64,000 nt of DNA from Streptomyces sp. NRRL B-1347 (GCF_000720325.1 NZ_JOJM01000003.1:372001-436000), one strand, 5' to 3'. Positions 50,759 through 60,082 are shown, counted from the first letter of the stretch. Notes: generated from the letters alone by a model not told the origin. Translations and numbers: made by a program.

Positions 50759-52670
50759 CAACCGTCGTACCGTGCCCCCTGCCGCCAACAACCAGCTCGA
50801 TGTCGCACGGACATATGGGGCCGCCTTCGCTCCCGACACACTGGTAGTGGCACCTGATCACCTCGAAGTCGGCGCCGAATGGGTCGCGTCCTTCGCCATA
50901 TCCGGCTACCCCCGCGAGGTCCACCCCGGCTGGCTCCAGCCCCTGCTGACGTACCCGGGACGCCTGGACGTCTCCCTGCACATCGAGCCGATCGACCCGG
51001 TGACCGCCGCCCACCGGCTCAAGCGACAGCTGGCCCGCCTGGAGTCCGGCCGCCGCTACACCCAGGACAAAGGGCGACTGCTCGACCCGCACGTCGAGGC
51101 CGCCACCGAGGACGCGTACGACCTCTCTGCCCGCGTCGCCCGCGGCGAAGGCAAGCTCTACCGACTCGGCCTCTACCTCACCGTCCACGCCTGCGGCCAT
51201 GACGAGTTGGTGGACGAGGTGGCGGCTGTCCGCTCGCTGGCCGCCAGTCTCCTGCTGGACGCCAAGCCCGCGAGCTACCGCAGTCTCCAGGGCTGGATCA
51301 CGTGCCTGCCGATGGGCCTGGACCTGCTTCGGCTGCGCCGCACGTTCGACACCAGCGCGCTCGCCGCCGCGTTCCCCTTCACCAGCCCTGATCTGCCACC
51401 GGCCGAACCCACTTCGGTCGCCGCGCCGAGCGGAGTGCTCTACGGGTACAACGTTGGCAGTCAAGGACTGGTGCACTGGGACCGCTTCGCCCTGGACAAT
51501 CACAACTCGGTCGTCCTCGGCCGCTCAGGCGCGGGCAAGTCCTACCTGGTCAAGCTGGAGTTGCTGCGCTCGCTGTACCGCGGCATCGAGGCCCACGTGA
51601 TCGACCCAGAGGACGAGTACGCTCGCCTGGCCGGTGCCGTCGGCGGCGCCTACGTCCACCTCGGCGCCGAGAACGAACGCCTCAACCCCTTCGACCTTCC
51701 TGTCCACACCCGCCCCGACGGTCGCCGCACCGCTCCCAAGGACGCACTCGTCAGACGGTCGCTGTTCCTGCACACCGTCATCGGCGTCCTGCTCGGCGGG
51801 CAGCTCGGGCCCTCGGAGCGGGCGATCCTGGACCGCGCGATCGTCGCTACGTACCAGCAGGCCGGGATCACAGGAGACCCACGGACCTGGATGCGCGCGG
51901 CCCCGCTGCTTCCCGACTTGGCCAGCGTGCTCGACCACTCGGCGGACGCCGGCGCGGCTCAACTGGCCGTGCGACTGCACCCCTTCGTCCACGGCGCCTT
52001 CTCCAGCCTGTTCACCGGGCCGACGACCAGCCGCCCCGAAGGCCACCTCGTGGTCTTCTCGCTCCGAGACCTGGCCGACGAACTCAAACCCGTCGGCACC
52101 CTGCTCACCCTGGACGCGGTATGGCGGCGGGTGTCCAACCCGGCGCTGCGGAGACCATGCCTTGTAGCCGTCGATGAGGCGTGGCTGCTGATGCGGGAAC
52201 AGGCCGGCGCCGACTTCCTCTTCCGGATGGCCAAGGCCAGCCGCAAGCACTGGGCCGGACTGACCGTGGCCACCCAGGACACCGCCGACGTCCTCTCCAC
52301 GGACCTGGGCAAGGCCGTGGTGGCCAACGCGGCGACCCAGATCCTGCTGCGTCAGGCGCCCCAGGCCATCGACGACATCACTCGCGCCTTTGATCTCTCC
52401 GACGGCGAACGGCAGTTCCTCCTGACGGCCGACCAGGGCCAGGGGCTGCTCTGCGCGGGCCCGCAGCGCGTGGCGTTCCACAGCGTCGCCTCACCCACGG
52501 AGCACCACCTGGTCACCTCGGACCCGGCTGAGCTCGCCGCGTACGCCGAGTCCTGGGCAGCGGGTGCCCCCGAGGCCTCCTCTCTGGGCTTCGCTCCAGC
52601 GGTGGAAGCCGCAGCTTCGTCGCCTGGTTTCGAAGAAGCCGACGGCCAGATCACCCTCGACCCGATGTGA
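50745..52670 (+). CDS. VirB4/TraC-family T4SS ATPase
   Basis: A 641-residue ATPase. N-terminal domain about 1-230, then the motor domain with Walker A GRSGAGKS (259-266) and Walker B CLVAVDEAWLL (472-482, Asp477 and Glu478). HVIDPEDEYARL and a C-terminal DLSDGERQFLL are characteristic VirB4 features. GGGAG lies upstream of the ATG at 50745. It sits between the PrgI-like and VirD4 genes and would power the secretion channel from the cytoplasmic face. Confidence 0.93.
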   Translation: MKHHDNRRTVPPAANNQLDVARTYGAAFAPDTLVVAPDHLEVGAEWVASFAISGYPREVHPGWLQPLLTYPGRLDVSLHIEPIDPVTAAHRLKRQLARLESGRRYTQDKGRLLDPHVEAATEDAYDLSARVARGEGKLYRLGLYLTVHACGHDELVDEVAAVRSLAASLLLDAKPASYRSLQGWITCLPMGLDLLRLRRTFDTSALAAAFPFTSPDLPPAEPTSVAAPSGVLYGYNVGSQGLVHWDRFALDNHNSVVLGRSGAGKSYLVKLELLRSLYRGIEAHVIDPEDEYARLAGAVGGAYVHLGAENERLNPFDLPVHTRPDGRRTAPKDALVRRSLFLHTVIGVLLGGQLGPSERAILDRAIVATYQQAGITGDPRTWMRAAPLLPDLASVLDHSADAGAAQLAVRLHPFVHGAFSSLFTGPTTSRPEGHLVVFSLRDLADELKPVGTLLTLDAVWRRVSNPALRRPCLVAVDEAWLLMREQAGADFLFRMAKASRKHWAGLTVATQDTADVLSTDLGKAVVANAATQILLRQAPQAIDDITRAFDLSDGERQFLLTADQGQGLLCAGPQRVAFHSVASPTEHHLVTSDPAELAAYAESWAAGAPEASSLGFAPAVEAAASSPGFEEADGQITLDPM

Positions 52671-55156
52671 CGGCGGAGGTCATGTATCCAGCCACGTCCT
52701 GGCCCGTATCACTCGTGTACAGCGCCCCGCTGCAGCAGTACCTGCGCGATCCTGGTGTAGCCCTGCACGCCGTCCTCGTGTACTTCTCGGAGAAGTTCAT
52801 CGCGTGGGGGCCGATCGCAGCGCCGTCAGCGTGCGCGGTACTGGCCGCGCTCATCGTGACCCGCTGGCGGTGGCACCGCTGGTGCCGACGGAAGCTGGCC
52901 GACGGGGCACGCGTCATCGAGCTGCTGCCGCCGCCATCGGTCGATCCGGCGGGGGCGATCGCCGTGTGGTCCCACCTCGTCGGGTTGCTCCGCCCGACCT
53001 GGCGCAGGCTGCTGGCCGGGCAACCCCACCTGTCCTGGGAGTACGTCCTGCAGCGGGAAGCTGTCCGCATGCAGCTCTGGGTCCCGGGCGCGGTACCGCC
53101 CGGGATGGTGGAACGCGCGATCGAGGCCGCGTGGCCCGGAGCCCTTGCCCGTGCCCGCCCCGCCAGCGCTCCCGTCCACCTTGCCCCGAGCAGCGAGGCG
53201 GCTTGGGGCGAACTGCGGCTCGCGCGCCACGAGGCGCTGCCCTTGCGCACTGAATTTCCGGCTGACCCCCAGCGCGCTTTGCTCGGTGCTCCGATCGGCC
53301 TGGAACACGACGAGCAGGCCGTGGTCCAGATCCTGGCCCGCCCGGTCACCGGGCGCCGGGTACAGAAGTCCCGCCGAGCAGCCCGGCGCCTGAAGGAAGG
53401 AGGATCGGCTCGCTCGGTCAGCCGCCTGCTGGACGTTGTGACGCCGCGCTTTCGCCCTCGCGGCCCGACGACGTCGGTGCACCAACAGGCTGCCCTCAGA
53501 GCGTCAGCCGAAAGCCGGGCCATCGTGACCAAGCAACGCGGCGCCTCGTACGAGTGCCGTCTGCGCTACGCCGTCGTGGCTCCCGTGTCCGACTCCGCCC
53601 GCCCCGAGGCTCGCCACCGCGTCCGCGACCGGCTGCGCGGCCACGCCCATGCGGTCGCGAGCGCGTACGCCCCATACACCGAGCACAATTACTTCCGCCG
53701 GACCCGGCCCCGCCGCGCCCTGGCCCATCTCGGTGAACGCCGCCTCGACAAGGGCGATCTCCTCTCCGTGCCCGAGCTGGCGGCCCTCGCCCATCTCCCC
53801 TGGGACGCCACCGTCCCAGGACTCCAGCGTGCCGGTGCCCGCGCGGTGCCTCCCCCGCCCGGAGTCGCCGCTCGCGGGCCGTCTGCCAAGCCCATCGGCC
53901 TGACCACGGCCGGAGGAATTCGCCCCGTCGGTCTCCGGGTCGCCGACGCCCGCCAGCACCTCCACATCCTTGGAGCGACCGGCTCGGGCAAGTCCGAGTT
54001 GATGGCCCGGATGGTGCTCGCCGACGCCGAGGCCGGGCGCGGGCAGGTGGTGGTCGACCCGAAAGGTGACCTGGTCACGGACGTCCTGATGCGGCTACCG
54101 GAGCATCTCGGCGAGCGAGTCGTGCTCCTCGACGTGAACAGCAGGCGCCGCCCGCCGGTCCTCAACCCGTTGGAGGGCGAGGACGCCATCCGCACCGTGG
54201 ACAACCTGGTCTCGATCTTCTCCCGTGTCTACGCCTCCTCCTGGGGGCCGCGCACCGACGACATCCTCCGCGCCGGGCTGCTCACCCTTCGGGCCCTGTC
54301 CGATACGCCCGCTCTGACCGATCTCCCCGCGCTGCTGTCGACTCCCGCCTTCCGGGAGCGCGCCGTGCGTCAGGTCCACGACCCCGTCCTGCGCGGCTTC
54401 TGGTCCTGGTACGACGACCTGTCCGTGGCCGCCCGCGCCCAGGTCACGGCCCCGTTGATGAACAAGCTCCGCGGCCTACTGTTGCGCCCCTTCGTGCGAG
54501 ATGCGCTGGCCGGCGGGGCAACGAGCGTCGACATGAACCAGATCCTCGACGAGGGCGGGATCTGCCTGGTGCGCATCGCCCGGGACCGGCTGGGCGCCGA
54601 GACCGCTCACCTGGTCGGTTCGGTCGTCGTCGCCCGCACCTGGCAGGCCACGACACAGCGGGCCCGGGTCCCCCAAGACCGTCGCCGTGACGCCTCGCTC
54701 TACGTGGACGAGGCGCACCACTTCCTCAACCTCCCCTACGCCTTTGAAGACATGCTCGCCGAGGCCCGCGGCTACCGGCTGTCGATGACGCTGGCCCATC
54801 AGTACCTGCGCCAGCTCCCGAAGGAACTCGAAGAGGGCATCAGCACCAACGCCCGCACCAAGATCTTCTTCAACGCTTCCCCTGAGGACGCCCGCCACCT
54901 CGCGCGCCACACCGGGCCCCGGCTGACCGAGCACGACCTGTCCCACCTGGGCGCGTTTCAGGCCGCCGTCCGCCCGGTCGTCCACGGCGCCGAGGCCCCG
55001 GCCTTCACCGTGTCCACCGAGAAACTCCCACCCGCCGTTCCCGGCCGCGCCCGCCGGATCCGTGCTGCCGCGCGACGCAACGCGGGCGCGGCAGCCGCTG
55101 AGCCCCTCCTCCACAAGCCACACCCGTCCGGCACCGATCCACGCCGAACGTCCTGA
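52667..55156 (+). CDS. VirD4/TraG-type conjugative coupling ATPase
   Basis: An 829-residue coupling protein. N-terminal membrane segment (about 45-66), a cytoplasmic domain to about 400, then the AAA+ motor: Walker A GATGSGKSEL (436-445), VVVDPKGDLVTDVL, Walker B DASLYVDEAHHFL and LAEARGYRLSMTLAHQYLRQL. The GTG at 52667 overlaps the VirB4 stop (GTGA); an ATG at 52682 lies too close to GGAGG. It would link the transferred DNA to the channel. Together with VirB4 it defines the element as conjugative. Confidence 0.93.
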   Translation: MTAEVMYPATSWPVSLVYSAPLQQYLRDPGVALHAVLVYFSEKFIAWGPIAAPSACAVLAALIVTRWRWHRWCRRKLADGARVIELLPPPSVDPAGAIAVWSHLVGLLRPTWRRLLAGQPHLSWEYVLQREAVRMQLWVPGAVPPGMVERAIEAAWPGALARARPASAPVHLAPSSEAAWGELRLARHEALPLRTEFPADPQRALLGAPIGLEHDEQAVVQILARPVTGRRVQKSRRAARRLKEGGSARSVSRLLDVVTPRFRPRGPTTSVHQQAALRASAESRAIVTKQRGASYECRLRYAVVAPVSDSARPEARHRVRDRLRGHAHAVASAYAPYTEHNYFRRTRPRRALAHLGERRLDKGDLLSVPELAALAHLPWDATVPGLQRAGARAVPPPPGVAARGPSAKPIGLTTAGGIRPVGLRVADARQHLHILGATGSGKSELMARMVLADAEAGRGQVVVDPKGDLVTDVLMRLPEHLGERVVLLDVNSRRRPPVLNPLEGEDAIRTVDNLVSIFSRVYASSWGPRTDDILRAGLLTLRALSDTPALTDLPALLSTPAFRERAVRQVHDPVLRGFWSWYDDLSVAARAQVTAPLMNKLRGLLLRPFVRDALAGGATSVDMNQILDEGGICLVRIARDRLGAETAHLVGSVVVARTWQATTQRARVPQDRRRDASLYVDEAHHFLNLPYAFEDMLAEARGYRLSMTLAHQYLRQLPKELEEGISTNARTKIFFNASPEDARHLARHTGPRLTEHDLSHLGAFQAAVRPVVHGAEAPAFTVSTEKLPPAVPGRARRIRAAARRNAGAAAAEPLLHKPHPSGTDPRRTS

Positions 55157-55196
55157 CTCCACGCTCACGTACTCGACCGCAACGGAGGCGAACACC

Positions 55197-56246
55197 GTGA
55201 TTACAAACCCCACTCAGCAGCGCGCCTTGCGTGGCCATCGCCCCAAGCGTCTGAGTGGCCGTACGGCCACCACCGGCGACTACCTCGCCCGCCTCGTATC
55301 CCGCCTCACTCCCCGCGACCGCTGGCTGGCACGGATGGTGTACGAGCACAAGGTCCTCACCACCGGCCAAATCGCCGAACTCGCCTGGCCTTCGACGCGC
55401 GCCGCGAACATGCGCCTGCTCCAGCTCTACAGGTGGCGCGTACTGGACCGCTTCCAGCCCTTCATCACCTACGGCTCCGCCCCCATGCACTACGTCCTCG
55501 ACGTCGCCGGCGCTCTCGTCGTCGCGCACGAAGACGGCCTGGAGGCACGCGACCTGGACTACCGGCACGAGCGGGCGATGGGCATCGCCTACTCCCTGCA
55601 ACTGGCCCACACCGTCGGCACCAACGGCTTCTTCACCGCGCTCGCCGCCCGCTCACAGCAGGTCGACGCCCACGGAAGACTCACCGCCTGGTGGTCCGAG
55701 GGGCGCTGTCAGAGGCACTTCGGCGACCTCGTACGCCCCGACGGGTACGGTCGATGGCGCGAGCCCCGCGGAGAGTTCGAGTGGTTCCTGGAGTACGACT
55801 GCGGCACCGAACGCTCACCGGACCGCGTCGCCCACAAGCTGGTCGACTACGCCAGGCTCGCCTCCAGCACCGGCATCACCACACCGGTCCTCGTGTGGGC
55901 CCCGACCGTCCGACGGGAGGCCCGGCTGCGACGAGCCCTCACCGAGGCGCGCGCCGCACTCAACGATCCACTGTGCGTACCCGTCGCCACGACCACGGCG
56001 AACTTCATGGCTGACGCCGGGCAAGACGACGATCCATCACAGACACGATGGCTGCCCCTGGAAGCCACCCGTCATTCCCAACGACGCCTCCGCCTCATCG
56101 AGCTGACCACCGCCTGGCCGGACCTGCCCCCGCTGACGCAGACGGCGGCGACGAGCACCATCTCCGTGAGCAGGACGGCCTGCCCGATGCCGACGGCACC
56201 GATACCTCGAGCTCCGCACCCCCACGCCACCTCACGGGGAGGGTGA
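55197..56246 (+). CDS. Replication-relaxation family protein
   Basis: A 349-residue protein. GGAGG lies 8 bases before the GTG at 55197, so I discard the longer in-frame extension. The N-terminal HTH region (RWLARMVYEHKVLTTGQIAELAWPSTRAANMRLLQLYRWRVL in outline) matches the Replic_Relax family, found on Streptomyces plasmids and conjugative elements. The catalytic pattern FEWFLEYDCGTERSPDRVAHKLVDYAR (parts) follows. Its biochemistry is not established to me; a role in plasmid or element replication/relaxation is the family proposal. Confidence 0.85.
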   Translation: MITNPTQQRALRGHRPKRLSGRTATTGDYLARLVSRLTPRDRWLARMVYEHKVLTTGQIAELAWPSTRAANMRLLQLYRWRVLDRFQPFITYGSAPMHYVLDVAGALVVAHEDGLEARDLDYRHERAMGIAYSLQLAHTVGTNGFFTALAARSQQVDAHGRLTAWWSEGRCQRHFGDLVRPDGYGRWREPRGEFEWFLEYDCGTERSPDRVAHKLVDYARLASSTGITTPVLVWAPTVRREARLRRALTEARAALNDPLCVPVATTTANFMADAGQDDDPSQTRWLPLEATRHSQRRLRLIELTTAWPDLPPLTQTAATSTISVSRTACPMPTAPIPRAPHPHATSRGG

Positions 56247-56253
56247 CTCCATC

Positions 56254-57174
56254 ATGTTCAAGGCCGCCTGCGCGGCCGCCACGGCTCTCCTTCTGCTTCT
56301 CGTGATGGCCGCCGCCGCAGCTGGCAGCCTGTTCTCCTCGTTCACGGGAGGCGCAAGTCGGCCCAGCGACACCGCACTCTCCGACATACCCCCTGGCTAC
56401 TTCGACCTCTATCACCGAGCCGCGGCGACGTGTCCCGGCCTGGACTGGTCCGTGCTCGCTGCCATCGGCAAGATCGAGACCGATCACGGCCGCAGTTCTC
56501 TGCCCGGCGTCCACAGCGGCGCCAACTACGCGGGCGCTCGCGGGCCGATGCAATTCCTCACCACCACCTTCAGCCAGGTCACCGCCCGGCACCCGCCGCC
56601 GCCGGGCGGTGCGAGGCCGCCTTCGCCGTACAACCCGCACGACGCGGTCTACTCAGCCGCGGCCTACCTGTGCGACTCCGGCGCGCGGGACGGACAGGAC
56701 CTGCGTGAGGCGGTGTTCGCGTACAACCACGCGGATTGGTACGTGTCAGAAGTCCTGGCCCAGGCACGGGCCTACCGCACAGCCCGGGCCGCCCCCGGCA
56801 CCGCAGGCACACGAGCAGTCGCCTACGCCCGGGAACAGCTCGGTCTCCCCTACCTCTGGGGCGGCGACGGTCCGGCCGCTGGGGACCCCGGCTTCGACTG
56901 CTCGGGGCTCACCAAAGCCGCGTACGCGGCGGCGGATGTCCCTCTTCCGCGCACCGCCGAGCGCCAGTTCGCGGCGGGACCCCGCGTGCTCGAAGGCCAG
57001 CGGCTCGAGCCCGGAGATCTGGTGTTCTACGGCCGTGGAGACAGCGTCGAGCATGTCGGCCTCTACATCGGCGACGGCCGGATGATCCACGCTCCACGCA
57101 GGGGCGCGGCTATCCAGATATCGCCCTACCGCTATCAGGACGACCGCTACGTCGGAGCCACGAGACCCGACTAA
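56254..57174 (+). CDS. Bifunctional lytic transglycosylase / NlpC-P60 peptidase
   Basis: A 306-residue secreted peptidoglycan hydrolase. N-terminal signal or anchor (about 5-28), SLT-type lysozyme-like domain with Glu75 (AAIGKIETDHGRS) and GARGPMQF, then a C-terminal NlpC/P60 domain with Cys216 (FDCSGL), His267 (SVEHVGLYIG) and His279. GGAGGGTGA precedes the ATG. Last gene of the transfer operon; it would open the wall for the transfer apparatus. Confidence 0.93.
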   Translation: MFKAACAAATALLLLLVMAAAAAGSLFSSFTGGASRPSDTALSDIPPGYFDLYHRAAATCPGLDWSVLAAIGKIETDHGRSSLPGVHSGANYAGARGPMQFLTTTFSQVTARHPPPPGGARPPSPYNPHDAVYSAAAYLCDSGARDGQDLREAVFAYNHADWYVSEVLAQARAYRTARAAPGTAGTRAVAYAREQLGLPYLWGGDGPAAGDPGFDCSGLTKAAYAAADVPLPRTAERQFAAGPRVLEGQRLEPGDLVFYGRGDSVEHVGLYIGDGRMIHAPRRGAAIQISPYRYQDDRYVGATRPD

Positions 57175-57181
57175 ATGATCA

Positions 57182-57703
57182 CTAAAGCCGCTGGCCAGGA
57201 GGCGGTACACCAGGATCCTGCGTCAGGGCGCGCAGCAGGATCCGGCCCGGGTAAGCGTCGTACGGCTGAACAGGGTCGGTGATCACGATGGAGTCGCCGA
57301 AGACAGGCTCACCGCTCGGTCGACGGGTGTACGGAACACAGCCGTAGTCCACCCCGTCGTCCGCGTCATAGGCCATCCAGGCGATGACCTCTTGCTCGCC
57401 CTCCCTGAGCGGCAGGTTGGCGACCGCCCGGCCGGCCACACCGTCGTGGCCGACGAGCCAGACCTGCGGGACGGCAAAGGCGAAGCGACGTGCGTGGATC
57501 TCCCGTGCCTTCTCGGACACGCGGCGTTCGAACGCCGCGGCCGTCACCTCGTCGCGCAGGTAGTCGTAGTCGGACATCACCAGGGCTCGCTCGCCGTGGA
57601 GCGCCACGATCGCCGGGCAGTCCCGCTCACGGACGGCACGCTCCAAGCAGTCCGTGACACGGCGCAACGCGGTCTCGGTGTCGGGGCACATCGGACGGCT
57701 CAT
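57182..57703 (-). CDS. Hypothetical protein
   Basis: A 173-residue soluble protein starting SRPMCPDTETALRRVTDCLERAV, with FAVPQVWLVGHDGVAGRAVANLPLREGEQEVIAWMAYD (ends quoted) and SGEPVFGDSIVITDPVQPYD. No family recognised. Its ATG at 57703 overlaps the stop of the upstream small gene (ATGA), so they are coupled. It converges with the transfer operon. Confidence 0.65.
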   Translation of the reverse strand: MSRPMCPDTETALRRVTDCLERAVRERDCPAIVALHGERALVMSDYDYLRDEVTAAAFERRVSEKAREIHARRFAFAVPQVWLVGHDGVAGRAVANLPLREGEQEVIAWMAYDADDGVDYGCVPYTRRPSGEPVFGDSIVITDPVQPYDAYPGRILLRALTQDPGVPPPGQRL

Positions 57704-57948
57704 GTCCCTGGCGACTCGTCCCGCTGATCTGGCTTGTCCCACTCCCGGTACGTGCAGAAGACGTCCATGATCTCCACAGCGGCACGGTTGCCGAGGTGGG
57801 CCATGTACTGCAAGCTGCGGCTCACCTCACTGCGCTCGCGCTGGCCAGCACGCGTGGGCGCGGCGTCCGGCTCCGCTCCGTCGAGCGCCTCCAGGCGCTC
57901 CTGGAGTTCCCGCACGGTCTCCCGCGCCTTGCTCAGGTCGAGCTCCAC
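57700..57948 (-). CDS. Small coiled-coil protein
   Basis: An 82-residue protein. Residues 1-30 (ELDLSKARETVRELQERLEAL) are strongly helical and coiled-coil-like; the rest (SRSLQYMAHLGNRAAVEIMDVFCTYREWD) is helical. GTG 57948 has GGAGG 8 bases upstream; GTG 57957 is too close to it. Coupled to the next gene. Function unknown. Confidence 0.6.
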   Translation of the reverse strand: MELDLSKARETVRELQERLEALDGAEPDAAPTRAGQRERSEVSRSLQYMAHLGNRAAVEIMDVFCTYREWDKPDQRDESPGT

Positions 57949-58253
57949 AGCTTGCACCTCCAGGCCGGGGCCATCTCCCGAACCGGGGAGCTCGGGCCGT
58001 TGCTACCGGGGACAGCTGCCTTGGCTTGAGGTTGCTCTTGTCGCGACGTGGTCCAGCAGCTGTTCGAAGAGGAGGCTAGCCGCCCCGACCGCGGTGCGCA
58101 GGATCTCCGTGACCTCTTGCCCTCCCGGCGGCGCGGGAGCCCATCAAGGCCTCCGTTTCCCTCAGCCAGGACGGCGGCCGATCATGTACGCGTCGCGAAC
58201 GGTCCGCTCGGCGAGCGCGACCCGAACTCCAGCGGGCTTTCTGGGGCGGCACG
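57949..58253. other. Intergenic region before the tRNA gene
   Basis: About 305 bases with no complete gene. On the minus strand a short open stretch near 58030-58130 encodes EVTEILRTAVGAASLLFEQLLDHV-type sequence (ends quoted as EVTEILRTAV and LLFEQLLDHV) but has no start codon in frame and is preceded by TGA. It may be a remnant of a small gene. Confidence 0.35.
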
Positions 58254-58328
58254 TGGCTGCGGCGGGGCTCGAACCCGCGACCTCAACGGCTTATAAGACC
58301 GGCGCTCTACCAGCTGAGCTACGCAACC
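58254..58328 (-). tRNA. tRNA-like gene, anticodon UAU (Ile)
   Basis: A cloverleaf is visible on the minus strand. Acceptor GGTTGCG pairs with CGCAGCC (one G-U), D arm GCTC...GAGC, anticodon loop CTTATAA at 58291-58297 (anticodon UAU, 58293-58295), T arm GCGGG-TTCGAGC-CCCGC. The 3' CCA is not encoded. The anticodon stem has one mismatch and the anticodon-to-T-arm segment is 2 bases longer than usual. UAU would read AUA, normally served in bacteria by a lysidine-modified CAU tRNA. It is encoded in the conjugative element. Confidence 0.75.
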
Positions 58329-58337
58329 AAAACAGGC

Positions 58338-58372
58338 GGGCCGCGCTCCGCACACCCAGCAGAGCGCGGCCC
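58338..58372 (-). terminator. Terminator after the 58510-59052 gene
   Basis: Perfect 11-base arms GGGCCGCGCTC (58338-58348) and GAGCGCGGCCC (58362-58372), 13-base loop. On the minus strand it follows the hypothetical gene and precedes the tRNA. A second hairpin (AGCAGCCGG and CCGGCTGCT) lies at about 58377-58413. Confidence 0.55.
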
Positions 58373-58509
58373 TGGAAGCAGCCGGACGGTGGGGTCAAGG
58401 GCCCGGCTGCTGGTTCGGGGACGACGAAGTGGGCCTCAGGTAGGGGCACTTGCTCTGACCCAGCGCATGCTGGAGCCTCGGGCGGAGCGCCCACTCGCTG
58501 GCACTCGTC

Positions 58510-59052
58510 TCAGGAATCCAGTGCCCGAAGCGCTTCGTATTCCGGCTTCTCGAAGGAGAACGTCGCGACCAGCCTCACGGGAAAGTGGCCCCCATGAGCG
58601 GAGGCGCGGTCAGCGAACCGGCCATTGCGATGGGGCACAATCTGATGCCCCTGGTAGATCTCCAGCTCGCCCGTATCGAAGTTCAACAGATAGCCCCATT
58701 CGGCGAAATGCGTAGCAAATCCTGAAGCATCCGCGACGTATCCGGAAGCTAGGATCGCTGATGGATCGCCTTGCGTCTTCCACAACATCTCCTCCCACGT
58801 CGGCCTGTCTCCTGGAGCGTGTGGCAAGTCATCCGCATAGGGCTTCAGAAACTCGATCTCCTCCGCAGTCGGTGCGTCGTCATCGGTGACAACACGCAAG
58901 GACCGTGCCGCTGCCCGGGCCGCCTCCTTGTCGGTATGGTGCACCCACGCCATGACGGCGGTCCCGAGGCCAGAGGGCTGGCTGTCGTGCTGGTTGTACG
59001 CGACCTTTTCCTTCCCGTCGACCACAAAACCGAGGAAACCTCGAGTGCTCAC
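58510..59052 (-). CDS. Hypothetical protein
   Basis: A 180-residue protein starting STRGFLGFVVDGKEKVAYNQHDSQP, with WGYLLNFDTGELEIYQG and ATFSFEKPEYEALRAL. GGAGGTTTCC precedes the GTG at 59052. The form (VVDGKEK...YNQHDS) recurs in plasmid and phage genes of Streptomyces, but I cannot give a function. Coding is supported by start site and composition. Confidence 0.65.
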   Translation of the reverse strand: MSTRGFLGFVVDGKEKVAYNQHDSQPSGLGTAVMAWVHHTDKEAARAAARSLRVVTDDDAPTAEEIEFLKPYADDLPHAPGDRPTWEEMLWKTQGDPSAILASGYVADASGFATHFAEWGYLLNFDTGELEIYQGHQIVPHRNGRFADRASAHGGHFPVRLVATFSFEKPEYEALRALDS

Positions 59053-59070
59053 GGAAACCTCCAGAATGAG

Positions 59071-59120
59071 CCCCGGACACCTTCAGGGGAGAGACTGAGA
59101 GAGACCCGAAGGTGCCCGGG
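59071..59120 (-). other. Long hairpin in the leader of the 58510-59052 gene
   Basis: CCCCGGACACCTTC (59071-59084) pairs with GAAGGTGCCCGGG (59108-59120) across 23 bases. It lies in the 194-base region between two leftward genes, 126 bases after the stop of the upstream one. It may be a terminator or leader structure. Confidence 0.45.
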
Positions 59121-59246
59121 AGATTGGGATGTTCGGCACGCGCCGAGTACGCACCTCGAAGAGGGCACAGAAATGCGGCACGGAAAGCTACTCGATTACC
59201 GATCTCCGTGTGCTCGGCGCGAGTTGACGTATAGGTCAGGTCCTCA

Positions 59247-59921
59247 TCAAGCGGCAGCCCGCAGGGCCGAGGCACGGCCTGCCGCCGTGCCAGGAGCAGG
59301 TCGACGGGGCCGGGAGAACCTTCCACCCGGATCACGCCTCACCGCCTGACGGGCACGGTCGGTGTGAACCACCCACGTGACGGCCTGCACTGTGCTGGGC
59401 AACTCACCCAGCCTCACGGCTGCCTCCTGGTAGCAGCGCGCCAGCAACCCGTAGCGACGTAAGCTTCCCAGGCCCCGGTCACGCTGCCCGTAGACCTCGC
59501 CCACCGCGATGTCGTGGGCGTGGCGGTCGATCACCACTGCCTCGGGGTCATTCGGGTCGAGGATGCAGCGGAAGAAGTGACCTGTCTTCCGCTCGCCGAG
59601 CACGCCGCGGGGGTCCGCGCCCGACATGATCTTTGCGGCTTTGGCCAAGGCGTCTGGGAGGTGCCCGGCCGGTACACCGGTATCGAATGCCCGGCGGGCA
59701 AGTCGGAGGGTCTCGGGCCAGGATGTGTTCGCGGACAGTGCGGCGATCACGCCAGCGCCGACACATGCGTCGCCGCCGGCGATCAGCGAAGCCACCTCGT
59801 GGGCAGCGTGATACCAGCCGCGGCCGCGCAGCAGTTGCGCCTCCGTGGCAGATTCCCATACGGCGACGATGTTGCTGACGTACCGCTCGCGCTCCGCCTC
59901 TGGCGCATCGACGGCAATCAC
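59247..59921 (-). CDS. Hypothetical protein, phage/plasmid type (HhH-like)
   Basis: A 224-residue protein. AGVIAALSANTSWPETLRLARRAF resembles the HhH-GPD helical fold in pattern (ends: AGVIAALSANTSW, LRLARRAF), and FRCILDPNDPEAVVIDRHAHDIAVG is a strongly conserved-looking motif with acidic and His residues. This type recurs in actinophages and Streptomyces plasmids and has no established role. GTG 59921 with GGAGGGAG upstream. The C-terminal 30 residues are Arg/Ala-rich and may be less important. Confidence 0.7.
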   Translation of the reverse strand: MIAVDAPEAERERYVSNIVAVWESATEAQLLRGRGWYHAAHEVASLIAGGDACVGAGVIAALSANTSWPETLRLARRAFDTGVPAGHLPDALAKAAKIMSGADPRGVLGERKTGHFFRCILDPNDPEAVVIDRHAHDIAVGEVYGQRDRGLGSLRRYGLLARCYQEAAVRLGELPSTVQAVTWVVHTDRARQAVRRDPGGRFSRPRRPAPGTAAGRASALRAAA

Positions 59922-59989
59922 GGTGCAACTCCCTCCAGGTCATGGGCCGAGGCATGGGGGATCTGATGCGCTCGGATGGAGTAACGGCA

Positions 59990-60019
59990 CGGCCGGTACC
60001 GAAACATGGGTACCGGCCG
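59990..60019 (-). terminator. Terminator after the 60083-60358 gene
   Basis: Perfect 11-base arms CGGCCGGTACC (59990-60000) and GGTACCGGCCG (60009-60019), 8-base loop, 63 bases after the stop. Confidence 0.65.
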
Positions 60020-60082
60020 CAGTTGACTCGGGTCCGCCGGTGACAGCCCCAGCCCGTAGCAAGGCCGACTGGGCTTCACGAA

